Positions 1 through 7,633 of a stretch of DNA of 27,760 bases are shown piece after piece (the stretch's first letter is position 1; every line of letters begins with the position of its first letter). Both the position numbers and the translations under genes were made by a program. The notes below the pieces were generated by a model that ran no database searches, was not told where the DNA came from, and saw only the letters and a list, made by a program, of their open reading frames with translations. This DNA is from JANRIC01 sp033765345 (GTDB lineage Bacteria; Bacteroidota; Bacteroidia; Cytophagales; Microscillaceae): positions 1 through 27,760 of the forward strand of contig JANRIC010000113.1 in NCBI GenBank assembly GCA_033765345.1, read 5' to 3'.

Positions 1-168
1 GCCAGGGTACGGACTGTAGGTAGCTTGGTATGGAAAATATTTGCAAGGGTACGGACTGTAGGTAGCTTGGTATGGAAAATATTTGCAAGGGTACGGACTG
101 TAGGTAGCTTGGTATTGAAAATATTTGCCAGGGTAACGACTGTAAGTAGCTTGGTATTGAAAATATTT
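1..168. repeat. 42-bp tandem repeat, block 1 (four units)
   Basis: Four directly abutting 42-bp units start at 1, 43, 85 and 127. Each begins gc(c/a)agggta and ends aaaatattt. Differences between units are single bases, for example tatgg against tattg. A fifth partial unit (169-183) runs into unrelated sequence, so the block stops inside a unit. The left edge is the window edge, so there may be more units. There are no spacers between units, so this is a minisatellite and not CRISPR. Because 42 is a multiple of 3, several frames stay open on both strands, which can make false ORFs. Confidence 0.93.
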
Positions 169-273
169 GCCAGGGTATTGACATAAAGAACAAGAGATTT
201 GAGAATGTTTGAGTGGGTTGTGGCTGTATTAGGATTGGTACTCAGTTTTTGTTTCTTGGTTTTGTAAATATTT

Positions 274-455
274 GCCAGGGTACGGACTGTAGGTTGCTTG
301 GTATGGAAAAGATTTGCCAGGGTACGGACTGTAGGTAGCTTGGTATGGAAAATATTTGCCAGGGTATAGACTGTAAGTAGCTTGGTATGGAAAATATTTG
401 CCAGGGTATAGACTGTAAGTAGCTTGGTAGAGAAAATATTTGCCAGGGTATAGAC
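274..455. repeat. 42-bp tandem repeat, block 2 (four units plus partial)
   Basis: This is the same 42-bp unit as in 1-168. Full copies start at 274, 316, 358 and 400, with a partial unit from 442 that breaks off after about 14 bases, just as in block 1. A 105-base stretch (169-273) separates the two blocks. It starts as a repeat and ends in a repeat-like tail (aaatattt), but its middle is unrelated. The last two full units share variants (tatagactgtaag) that the first two lack, as expected from local unit duplication. The block sits directly downstream of the terminator for the carboxylase gene on the minus strand. Function unknown. Confidence 0.93.
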
Positions 456-494
456 AAAAACCACAAGATCGTTCGGTGTGACCTTGTGGTTTTT
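456..494 (-). terminator. intrinsic terminator of the acyl-CoA carboxylase gene
   Basis: A perfect 12-bp stem joins 456-467 (aaaaaccacaag) with 483-494 (cttgtggttttt), with a 15-base loop. Read on the minus strand it lies about 10 bases past the stop codon at 505-507 and ends in five Ts. The A/T-flanked stem would also work on the plus strand, so it may be bidirectional and may end transcripts entering from the repeat array. Confidence 0.85.
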
Positions 495-504
495 GGGTTG
501 TTTT

Positions 505-2091
505 TTACAAGGGAATGTTGCCGTGTTTTTTACGGGGTAGTTTATCTACTTTATTTTCCAGCATTTCAAAAGTACGGATAAGCTTCATACGAGTATCCTC
601 AGGAAGGATGACTTCATCAATATAACCTCGGTAAGCAGCCCGATAGGGGGTAGCGAAAGTACGCGTATATTCGTCTACTTTTTCTTGAAGTTTGGTTTCG
701 GGGTCTTCTGCCTCGGCTATTTCATGTCTGAAAATAATTTCGGCAGCTCCTTTTGCTCCCATGACGGCGATTTCGGCCGTTGGCCAGGCGAAATTCATAT
801 CTGCGCCGATGTGTTTGGAGTTCATCACATCATAAGCACCTCCATACGCTTTGCGAGTAATGACAGTTACACGGGGTACTGTAGCCTCCGAAAAAGCATA
901 TAAAAGCTTGGCACCATTGGTGATAATGCCGTTCCATTCTTGGTCGGTACCCGGTAGGAAGCCCGGTACATCTACCAGCACCAGCAAAGGGATATTAAAG
1001 GAATCACAAAAACGCACAAAACGAGCTGCCTTGATGCTGGAGTTAATATCCAATACACCTGCCAGCACAGCAGGTTGGTTGCCAACTAGCCCTATGCTTC
1101 TTCCGGCAATTCGGGCAAAACCCACAACGATATTCTCGGCAAAATTTTTATGTACTTCCATGAAGCTTCCTTCGTCAATCAATCCCTCGATTACATCCCG
1201 CATATCATAAGGTTGATTGGGATTGGCAGGCACGATGGTATTGAGTTGGGGTCTTTTTTCATCTCCTTGCAGCTCATAAGGCAGCATGGGTGCGGTATCT
1301 TCACAATTTTGAGGGATATAGCTCAGTAATTGTTTGATTGATTGAATACAATCCAGCTCATTGGCACAGGCAAAGTGAGTCACTCCACTCTTTGAGCTGT
1401 GGGTTTGCGCTCCGCCCAATTCTTCGGAGGTCACTTCTTCATTGGTCACCGTTTTGACGACTTTGGGTCCTGTCACAAACATATAAGAAGTACCCTCTAC
1501 CATCATAATAAAATCCGTGATGGCGGGAGAATAAACAGCCCCTCCGGCACAGGGTCCCATAATGGCAGAAATTTGAGGAATGACCCCCGAAGCCAGTGTA
1601 TTGCGGTAGAAAATATCGGCATATCCGGCCAAAGACAAAACGCCTTCCTGAATACGTGCTCCGCCGGAATCATTCAAACCGATCACAGGAGCACCGTTTT
1701 TCATGGCCAAGTCCATGATTTTACAGATTTTTTCAGCATACGTTTCTGACAATGATCCGCCAAAAACGGTAAAATCTTGTGAAAAGATATACACCAATCG
1801 CCCGGCCACAGTTCCATAACCAGTGACGACCCCATCTCCCAGATAGATTTCATGCTCTAGTCCGAAATCGTGACTGCGATGGGTTACAAATTTGCCGATT
1901 TCTTCAAATGAGCCTTGATCCAGTACAAGATCAATACGCTCGCGGGCAGTAAGTTTGCCCTTTTGATGTTGATCATCGATGCGTTTTTGTCCGCCGCCCA
2001 AAAGAGCTGCTTGATTATTCTGCTCGAGTTCGGCAAATTTCTCTTCCCGAGATTTGAAGCTAAGATTGGGGGTATTGTGATTATTTCCCAT
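505..2091 (-). CDS. acyl-CoA carboxylase, carboxyltransferase (beta) subunit, propionyl-CoA carboxylase-like
   Basis: Carboxyltransferase subunit that moves the carboxyl group from carboxybiotin to an acyl-CoA, most likely propionyl-CoA to methylmalonyl-CoA. The 528-residue length fits the PccB/MmdA family. It carries both halves of the crotonase-type fold: LNDSGGARIQEG and the oxyanion-hole stretch GPCAGGAVYSPA in the N-terminal half, VPGFLPGTDQE and RKAYGGAYDVM in the C-terminal half. The start at 2091 (MGNNHNTP) is preferred; an in-frame ATG at 2178 would add 29 residues rich in Tyr, Phe and Asn that match nothing expected of the family. No biotin-carboxylase or biotin-carrier subunit is next to it, so the partner must be encoded elsewhere. 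Substrate cannot be settled from sequence; methylmalonyl-CoA decarboxylase alpha subunit is the main alternative. A strong terminator follows at once. Confidence 0.93.
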   Translation of the reverse strand: MGNNHNTPNLSFKSREEKFAELEQNNQAALLGGGQKRIDDQHQKGKLTARERIDLVLDQGSFEEIGKFVTHRSHDFGLEHEIYLGDGVVTGYGTVAGRLVYIFSQDFTVFGGSLSETYAEKICKIMDLAMKNGAPVIGLNDSGGARIQEGVLSLAGYADIFYRNTLASGVIPQISAIMGPCAGGAVYSPAITDFIMMVEGTSYMFVTGPKVVKTVTNEEVTSEELGGAQTHSSKSGVTHFACANELDCIQSIKQLLSYIPQNCEDTAPMLPYELQGDEKRPQLNTIVPANPNQPYDMRDVIEGLIDEGSFMEVHKNFAENIVVGFARIAGRSIGLVGNQPAVLAGVLDINSSIKAARFVRFCDSFNIPLLVLVDVPGFLPGTDQEWNGIITNGAKLLYAFSEATVPRVTVITRKAYGGAYDVMNSKHIGADMNFAWPTAEIAVMGAKGAAEIIFRHEIAEAEDPETKLQEKVDEYTRTFATPYRAAYRGYIDEVILPEDTRMKLIRTFEMLENKVDKLPRKKHGNIPL

Positions 2092-2335
2092 AGGTTTGAG
2101 TCGGTTTTTAAGATACCAAAGATAAAACCCGTTTTTAGAATATTGAATGATTTGGAATAAATTATGGTAAAATATCAAGATAAAATTTTGCGCCTAAGCA
2201 CAGCCGGAATGGTACATTCAGTGTTTGTCATGAAAAGAAACATATTTTAGTACAAGGGGTTTATTTAGGACAAATTTTTGCATTAAACAACTAAAGAATA
2301 AATTTTATAATTTACCAGTCCCTTTTTTATATTCT

Positions 2336-5221
2336 ATGGATAAATTGGAAGAAAATCATCAAGCAAATTCATCTGGTGGAAAATTTTTAGACAAATATTT
2401 CAGCATTTATACCATTCGAGGAAGAACAAACCTGATCGTTTTTACTTCCTTAGTGGCTTTGATGATTATTACTGTATTTGTTTTGTTTCAAAATTACAGA
2501 ACCGAAACAATCAACGAAAGAATCAAAAATACCCGGACAGAGATTCCCGTAGCGGCTTTAGCTATTTTGAGTGACATCAATTATATTCTGCATCTTCAAT
2601 CTTTACAGATAAAAGACCCTAGCATCAACCAATATGAATCGCAGGAGCAAATCTGGCAAAATAATCTGCTGACCAATTTTGCACATCTAGAGAAAACACG
2701 CAACCATCTGATGGAACAACCAAATAGGGTAACCCTCGATTCTTTGGAATGGCTTCTGGAAGATTTTAGGGCTTCTTATCGTGAGATTCATCAATTGTTA
2801 GAAGCCACCAACCTCAAACAACAGATTTTTTCAGGCAATACGGACTCACTCGGTCGGTTAGAGCATAAAAATATTGAGACACTCCAGGCACAGATAGATA
2901 AAATTATCCGTGAGAAACAATCTCCTACCTACGAGAAGCTCAAGTTTTATCTCAATATTTTGAAAGATGCAGAAATGCCGCTTTTACAATCTGACATAGA
3001 TCGGATCAACAAAACCATACGCAGTACCAATCTCTGGGCTACAGGCATAGCATTGGCTGCTTTTGCATTTTTGACATTTTTGGCTTTTCGCACCAATAAG
3101 CAACTGGGAATATCTATCCAAAAACCTGTCGAGATGATTCAATCTCTTGCTAAAGGTGATCTTCGGAAATTTGAAGAAAATACGCCCGATGAGCTGGGAA
3201 TTATTCTGGAAGCTGGTAAAGAGCTTTGTCAGAATCTTGAAAAAGCCGGCAATTTTGCCAATGAAATCGGAGAAGGTAATTTTAAGTCTGATTTTTCACC
3301 AGCCAGTGAAAAAGATATACTTGGGAATGCTTTGCTTCAAATGAGGGATAAACTGCTATTCGTCTCCGAAGAAGATAAAAAAAGAGAATGGGTAAGTCAG
3401 GGTTTGGCCAAGTTCTCAGAAATCCTCAGAAGCCATAATGAAGATTTTAAAGAATTTAGCAATAAGGTAATCTCCAACTTGGTGCGTTATCTCAAAGCAA
3501 ACCAAGGAGGGATTTTTATTCTGGGAGAACCCGAAGAAGAAGGTAAATTCTTAGAACTTACGGCCTGTTATGCCTATGACCGACAAAAATTTTTAAAGAA
3601 AAAAATATTTATCGGGTCTGATTTTGCAGAAGGGTTGATCGGACAAGCCTTTTTAGAAAAGGAAAGTATCTATCTTACCAATGTACCAGATGACCACTTA
3701 CATATTGTCTCAGGCTTGGGTGATGGTAGTCCGCGCGCACTGCTGATCGTACCACTCAAATTGAATGATGAAGTGGAAGGAGTGCTTGAATTGGCCTCCT
3801 TTGATGAATTTGAAGCCTATAAGATCGAGTTCGTGGAAAGATTGGCGCAAAGTATTACATCTTCTATTATTTCAGTAAAAACAAATAACAAAACCCGGCA
3901 ACTGCTTGCCGAAACCCAGAAACAAGCCGAAGAATTACGCTCTCAGGAAGAGGAAATGCGCCAAAATAACGAAGAATTGGCAGCTACTCAAGAAGAAATG
4001 CGCCGTAAAAGCTTTGAACTGGAAAGGTTATTACTTGAATCTACCCAAAAAGAAGAAGAAAAAACACAGGCACTTACTATTGCTAGGCACAATGAAGAGC
4101 TTCTGAGGGCTAAAAACGAAGAAATAGCCGCCAGTGAAGAAGAGCTTCGCCAGAATATGGAAGAACTGCAATCTACCCAGGATAACGTTCGAGAAAGTGA
4201 AAGAAGACTTTTTAGATTTATGGATAGTATTCCGGCAGGAGTGGTTGTACTGGATAAAGAAGGAAAAACTTATTTTATCAATGATTATGCTTTTAACATC
4301 TTAGGAATCCCAGCCGAAGCACAGGAATCTCGCCAGGAAAGCCTTTTTGAAGAAATCTTACAGTTAGGAAAAAATCAAAAATACCCTCCCGATCTTTTCC
4401 CGCTTAATCTTGCACTAAAAGGAAGCAGCACTACCGTAGAAGACCTTGAATTGAGACTCCACTCAGATCAACCCACGTACCTGGAGATGACCGCACAACC
4501 TATCTTTAACCAGCATCAGGAAATAGAATATGCCATCGCTATTTTCAGAAATATTACCGAGCGAAAACTTAAAGATGCGGAAATTCAAAAACAAAACGCC
4601 GTTTTTGCCAATGCCAGAGATGTGATTCTGATCTTTGAAAAAGGTAAAGTCATTGATTATAACCAGGCCTCATTAGACCTATTCCAAACCAATGATAAAA
4701 ATATACTTCTGGGCAAGTCTATTGTAGACCTTACGCCCAATCTCAAAAGCCCCGAGAAAAGCCTTGAAGAAATCATCGATGGTTATATGTCTATTTGTTT
4801 GAAAAAAGGGTCTTACTTCTTTGAATGGAAGCTCAAAAATTTTCAAAATAAAGACTTTAACTGTGAAATTCTATTGAGCTCCATCCCATTCCACGAACGT
4901 ACACTGGTGGCAGCCTCTATACGCGATATTACCGAAAGGAAACTCAAGGACTTAGCCATCCACAAAAAAAACCAAGTCCTCAAAGAACAAACCCAGCAAC
5001 TCGGCCTGGCACAGGAAGAAGCCCTAAAAAGAGAAGATGCGCTCTCACTAGCCCACGAAAAACTGGCAGCCAATGAAGCTATTCTCAAAAAAGCATTCGC
5101 CAAAAGCAAAAATATAGAACAAACACTCAAGCTACAGCTCAAAGAAAAAGAGGCTGAAATTGAAGCCTTAAAATTAAAATTATCTACTACATCCAACGGA
5201 AGCCATAACAACGTGTCATAA
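2336..5221 (+). CDS. membrane sensor protein: two TM, HAMP, GAF, two PAS, long coiled coils, no output domain
   Basis: 961 residues. TM1 lies at about 33-51, an extracytoplasmic helical sensor region follows, and TM2 at about 232-252 leads into a HAMP-like linker (to about 305) and a second HAMP-like segment (to about 340). A GAF domain (about 365-510) is followed by a strongly charged coiled coil with Glu/Gln-rich repeats such as EEMRQNNEELAATQEEMR (about 515-620). Then come PAS1 (about 623-745, ending in the typical NITERK), PAS2 (about 752-875, ending DITERK) and a final coiled coil to the C-terminus. I see no H-box, no HATPase N/G boxes, no GGDEF, EAL or methyl-accepting hairpin. It probably senses a signal at the membrane and passes it to a partner through the coiled coils. 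The next gene is 236 bp away and seems unrelated. Domain identity is confident, the pathway is unknown. Confidence 0.85.
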   Translation: MDKLEENHQANSSGGKFLDKYFSIYTIRGRTNLIVFTSLVALMIITVFVLFQNYRTETINERIKNTRTEIPVAALAILSDINYILHLQSLQIKDPSINQYESQEQIWQNNLLTNFAHLEKTRNHLMEQPNRVTLDSLEWLLEDFRASYREIHQLLEATNLKQQIFSGNTDSLGRLEHKNIETLQAQIDKIIREKQSPTYEKLKFYLNILKDAEMPLLQSDIDRINKTIRSTNLWATGIALAAFAFLTFLAFRTNKQLGISIQKPVEMIQSLAKGDLRKFEENTPDELGIILEAGKELCQNLEKAGNFANEIGEGNFKSDFSPASEKDILGNALLQMRDKLLFVSEEDKKREWVSQGLAKFSEILRSHNEDFKEFSNKVISNLVRYLKANQGGIFILGEPEEEGKFLELTACYAYDRQKFLKKKIFIGSDFAEGLIGQAFLEKESIYLTNVPDDHLHIVSGLGDGSPRALLIVPLKLNDEVEGVLELASFDEFEAYKIEFVERLAQSITSSIISVKTNNKTRQLLAETQKQAEELRSQEEEMRQNNEELAATQEEMRRKSFELERLLLESTQKEEEKTQALTIARHNEELLRAKNEEIAASEEELRQNMEELQSTQDNVRESERRLFRFMDSIPAGVVVLDKEGKTYFINDYAFNILGIPAEAQESRQESLFEEILQLGKNQKYPPDLFPLNLALKGSSTTVEDLELRLHSDQPTYLEMTAQPIFNQHQEIEYAIAIFRNITERKLKDAEIQKQNAVFANARDVILIFEKGKVIDYNQASLDLFQTNDKNILLGKSIVDLTPNLKSPEKSLEEIIDGYMSICLKKGSYFFEWKLKNFQNKDFNCEILLSSIPFHERTLVAASIRDITERKLKDLAIHKKNQVLKEQTQQLGLAQEEALKREDALSLAHEKLAANEAILKKAFAKSKNIEQTLKLQLKEKEAEIEALKLKLSTTSNGSHNNVS

Positions 5222-5457
5222 AAATAAAATTCCTTCTCATTTTAAATATATGTAAGATTTGACACATTTACGCAAGTGAAATAAAAAACGACAAGCAATC
5301 ATTTACGTTTCTAAAAACATAGAGCATCTCCCAATAAAACCGTCTTAGCAATTTTTGAATACATTGAATTAGGCCTGCGTGCCTAGCGAACCAAAGAGAA
5401 GTACTGCAAAGAGATCAAACTGCAATCATACAAACACAGTTTAAATTTTTTTAAGCC

Positions 5458-6396
5458 ATGAAAATTGCGTACTTGATACTAAGCCGGGATAACCCTGAAC
5501 ATACCCAAACCCTGATAGAGCGAATCAGTGGCAAGAATAAGCACTGTTTTGTGCATATTGACGCCAATACAAGTTATGATTTTGAAGAACTAGAGAATTT
5601 ATCCGGGCTTACTTTGCTGAAACCTTCTTTAAAAGTGAACCCTGACGGATTCAGTCAGGTACGAGCCATCCTGGGTTTGTTGAATCTAGCAATAAGTCAG
5701 GGACAATTTGATTATTTTATACTCCTTTCCGGGAATGACTATCCGGTTCGAAGTCAAGAATTTATAGATTTTTATCTAGAAAAAAACTATAAACAAGACG
5801 AGTATATTCATATCAGAAAGATGCCCTACTTGCCCGCCGGAATGTCGGAAGATCAAATCATCCATTATCATTTTGAGTGCAATCGCTCAAATCCTCAAAG
5901 CTTCCGAGATTTTGTGTGTTTATCTGCCGAGTATGTGCTAAAATCTTTTAAATTTCGTAAAAAAATTGATTTTCAACTTTATACAGGCAGCCCTTGGTGG
6001 GCATTGACGCAGCCCTGTGTGCGTTATATCCTGGAGTTTGTCTCAAAAAACCCTGAGTTTTTGAAGATATATCAAATGGCTGACCGACCCTGCGAATCTT
6101 TTTTTCATACCATTATTGCCAATTCGCATTTCTCGCGCCACGTCAGGCATTCACTAACTTATGAGGAAGGAGAGGATTTTCTGGAAGCCCCAGCCGTGTT
6201 TAAAGAAGAAAGCCTGGATTTATTCTTTGAAAATTTATACATCAACAATCACTGGGGGAGATATTTACCTCTTTTTGTAAGAAGTTTTAATCGATATAAT
6301 GCATATCTCCGGGAAACCATCGATGAAGAAATAGCCGATTTTGACCACGAATTAGCCCTTTATGAGGTCTATCACAATGAAATGCTTCATAAATAA
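5458..6396 (+). CDS. GT14-like (Core-2/I-branching) glycosyltransferase
   Basis: 312 residues, cytoplasmic or peripheral, with no signal peptide. The N-terminus MKIAYLILSRDNPEHTQTLI is the usual opening of the 'Branch' family (GT14, beta-1,6-N-acetylglucosaminyltransferase or xylosyltransferase-like). Further family marks are FILLSGNDYPVRS (about 85-98, matching the LSGxDYP signature), GSPWWALTQ (about 178-186) and a CESFFHTIIANS segment where family members have an acidic residue and FFQT. It should transfer a sugar from a nucleotide-sugar donor to a glycan, perhaps for capsule or exopolysaccharide. No other glycan genes flank it, so the acceptor cannot be guessed. The start ATG at 5458 directly precedes the conserved first strand. 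No Shine-Dalgarno sequence is visible. Confidence 0.85.
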   Translation: MKIAYLILSRDNPEHTQTLIERISGKNKHCFVHIDANTSYDFEELENLSGLTLLKPSLKVNPDGFSQVRAILGLLNLAISQGQFDYFILLSGNDYPVRSQEFIDFYLEKNYKQDEYIHIRKMPYLPAGMSEDQIIHYHFECNRSNPQSFRDFVCLSAEYVLKSFKFRKKIDFQLYTGSPWWALTQPCVRYILEFVSKNPEFLKIYQMADRPCESFFHTIIANSHFSRHVRHSLTYEEGEDFLEAPAVFKEESLDLFFENLYINNHWGRYLPLFVRSFNRYNAYLRETIDEEIADFDHELALYEVYHNEMLHK

Positions 6397-6436
6397 TTTA
6401 TACAACACAACTTAACCCAACGAATACGGTTGACCT

Positions 6437-6577
6437 ATGAACAGATTTACATACACAGAATCAGAAGATCTCTTTGATAAGATACCAGGACATAAACTGA
6501 ACACCATGATGCCCCTTCAGGTGATCCATATAGATCATCTCCTATGGCTCTCTATACAGGGTGAAAGCAGACCATAA
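6437..6577 (+). CDS. possible 46-residue protein, or body of a small RNA
   Basis: An ATG at 6437 opens 46 codons ending with TAA at 6575-6577. The peptide (MNRFTYTESEDLFDKIPGHK at its start) matches nothing I recognise and has no membrane segment or signal peptide. It lies 40 bases after the glycosyltransferase stop and 28 bases before a strong rho-independent terminator (6606-6648), so the stretch is probably transcribed. Whether it is translated is open: codon choice is not decisive at this length. It could equally be a 3' UTR or a small RNA. Confidence 0.25.
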   Translation: MNRFTYTESEDLFDKIPGHKLNTMMPLQVIHIDHLLWLSIQGESRP

Positions 6578-6605
6578 GAAGTAATCAGTTTCAGTACATG
6601 TGCCG

Positions 6606-6648
6606 ACCGGATTCTCCTTGCTTAAGCAGGGGGTTTTCGGTTTTTTTT
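6606..6648 (+). terminator. strong intrinsic terminator
   Basis: Stem 6606-6621 pairs with 6626-6641 around a ttaa loop: 16 positions, of which 14 pair (three of them G-U) and two are T-T mismatches. Eight Ts follow (6641-6648). It ends transcription from the glycosyltransferase and/or the small ORF before the fur-like gene, so the latter needs its own promoter. Confidence 0.85.
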
Positions 6649-6684
6649 ATTGGAGAAAAATATCTTATTTAGACTAATTATAAA

Positions 6685-6692
6685 TATCTTTG
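6685..6692 (+). promoter_or_regulatory. candidate -7 box of the Fur-family gene
   Basis: TATCTTTG fits the Bacteroidota -7 consensus TAnnTTTG, 28 bases before the ATG at 6721 and after the terminator at 6606-6648. A matching TTTG -33 box about 20 bases upstream is not present, so support is partial. Confidence 0.4.
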
Positions 6693-6720
6693 AGGCATCA
6701 CTATAAAGCTAGAAAAGAAT

Positions 6721-7188
6721 ATGACAAGTCCTCAGGATATTCAGCACAAAGTCCGCGAAGTTTTGAACCGATATTTGGAAAAGGAGGGATTACGCAAAAC
6801 ACCGGAGCGTTTTATGATTTTGGAAGAGGTCTATCAGTTGGATCATTTTGACTCCGATACGCTCTTTCAGAAAATGATCGAGCGCAAATACCGCGTGAGT
6901 AAAGCGACTATTTACAACACATTGGAAGTTCTCGAGACCTGCGGGCTTGTAATCCGGCATCAATTCGGGGAAAACCAATCTATCTACGAAAAAGCTTTTC
7001 ATTATCGCCAACACGATCACCTGATTTGTATGGATTGCCGCAAAATATTCGAGTTTTGTGATCCACGCCTACAAGCCACCCAAGATTTGCTGGAAGAATT
7101 ATACCCTTTTAAAATACAACACCACGCTATGACACTTTACGGCAGATGCCAAAAAAATTGTAAGGATAAGCACAGAAATAAAGATTGA
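6721..7188 (+). CDS. Fur-family metal-responsive transcriptional regulator
   Basis: 155 residues, the usual Fur length. The winged-helix recognition segment RVSKATIYNTLEVLETCGLV (about 58-77) is followed by the dimerisation/metal domain with HYRQHDHLICMDC (His94, His98, His100, Cys103 and Cys106) and a second cysteine pair Cys143/Cys147 (GRCQKNC), which fit the structural zinc site and regulatory metal site of the family. It acts in the cytoplasm as a dimeric repressor controlled by metal or peroxide. Which of Fur, Zur or PerR it is cannot be told safely from sequence alone. It is transcribed alone, from the gap after a strong terminator. The downstream gap holds palindromic elements, one of which supplies a T-tract likely to end this transcript. 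Confidence 0.92.
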   Translation: MTSPQDIQHKVREVLNRYLEKEGLRKTPERFMILEEVYQLDHFDSDTLFQKMIERKYRVSKATIYNTLEVLETCGLVIRHQFGENQSIYEKAFHYRQHDHLICMDCRKIFEFCDPRLQATQDLLEELYPFKIQHHAMTLYGRCQKNCKDKHRNKD

Positions 7189-7214
7189 AGGGAAAATTAG
7201 CCCAGATTTTAGTT

Positions 7215-7268
7215 TATACTCAAGTGTAAAGTGATCTAAGCACTTGCCATGTAAAGCTTTTGAGTATA
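7215..7268. repeat. short palindromic element (copy D), related to the 103-bp family
   Basis: 54 bp bounded by perfect 9-bp inverted ends: tatactcaa at 7215-7223 and ttgagtata at 7260-7268. The left part (tatactcaagtgtaaagtga) resembles the left end of copy A (tatacccagattaaagtga) only 72 bases further on. The interior of the larger copies is missing. Best read as a deleted or ancestral short form of the same family. Confidence 0.6.
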
Positions 7269-7286
7269 GGATAGGATTTCTAATAT

Positions 7287-7435
7287 TATACCCAGATTAA
7301 AGTGATTTAGGAAATACAAGACCCCTGCGGGGCAAGTTTTCTTGATTGATTAGCTTGATTATTCATGATTTAAGCGCTAAAAGCTCCCCTGTAAGGGTCT
7401 TTTTTTTGTATTAAAACCACTTCGGTTTGAGTATA
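7287..7435 (+). mobile_element. MITE-like palindromic element, copy A (149 bp, expanded form)
   Basis: It starts tatacccagatt and ends cggtttgagtata, the same ends as copies B (19426-19528) and C (25675-25777), and shares their core ttcttgattgattagcttga. Compared with the 103-bp copies it has extra sequence on both sides of the core. The left extra (7313-7333) and the right extra (7384-7412) are complementary to each other in blocks: aatac/gtatt, gaccc/gggtc and gggg/cccc. The hairpin is therefore lengthened rather than broken. It contains no gene. Confidence 0.8.
7320..7407 (+). terminator. probable terminator inside copy A, for the Fur-family gene
   Basis: gaccc (7320-7324) pairs with gggtc (7395-7399) and gggg (7329-7332) with cccc (7386-7389), closing a long arm, directly followed by eight Ts (7400-7407). 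It is the first good T-tract after the stop at 7188. The long loop makes it less certain than a compact hairpin. Confidence 0.5.
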
Positions 7436-7457
7436 ACATTTAACATTTCCAATAAGA

Positions 7458-7578
7458 GGTTCTTTATGATTTTACTTGAAGATAAATCTATTCAAACGAC
7501 AAGGTCGCTTTGAGCGACCTTGTCGTTGCCCGTCTTCATGTGTAAATAAATAAGTTTCAAGTAATTTCATAAAGAGCC
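7458..7578. repeat. nested inverted repeat with a 14-bp perfect hairpin at its centre
   Basis: The inner stem aacgacaaggtcgc (7495-7508) pairs perfectly with 7514-7527 around a 5-base loop. Outside it, 7461-7480 (tctttatgattttacttgaa) pairs with 7556-7575 at 18 of 20 positions. The whole forms a symmetrical palindrome of about 120 bp, distinct in sequence from the 103-bp family. It lies between two convergent genes and could end the aminotransferase transcript (minus strand), although the T-tract there is only three bases. Confidence 0.8.
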
Positions 7579-7633
7579 CAATAAGAAAACTATAACCAAA
7601 CCCATGAGCGAATTCATATACAAACCTTTAAGA

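Noticed and set aside
1..455. CRISPR array
   Set aside because: Units abut directly with no spacers between them, and no cas genes are present.
242..466. Minus-strand ORF with a 14-residue repeat (WQIFSIPSYLQS type)
   Set aside because: It is just the 42-bp repeat read in one of several open frames. Its start is a TTG within the terminator hairpin, and no family or export signal fits.
2092..2178. Longer start for the acyl-CoA carboxylase gene (29 extra residues)
   Set aside because: The extra residues are atypical for the family and 528 residues already matches the usual length.
5370..5385. Terminator after the sensor gene (taggc/gccta)
   Set aside because: A five-base stem without a T-tract is expected by chance.
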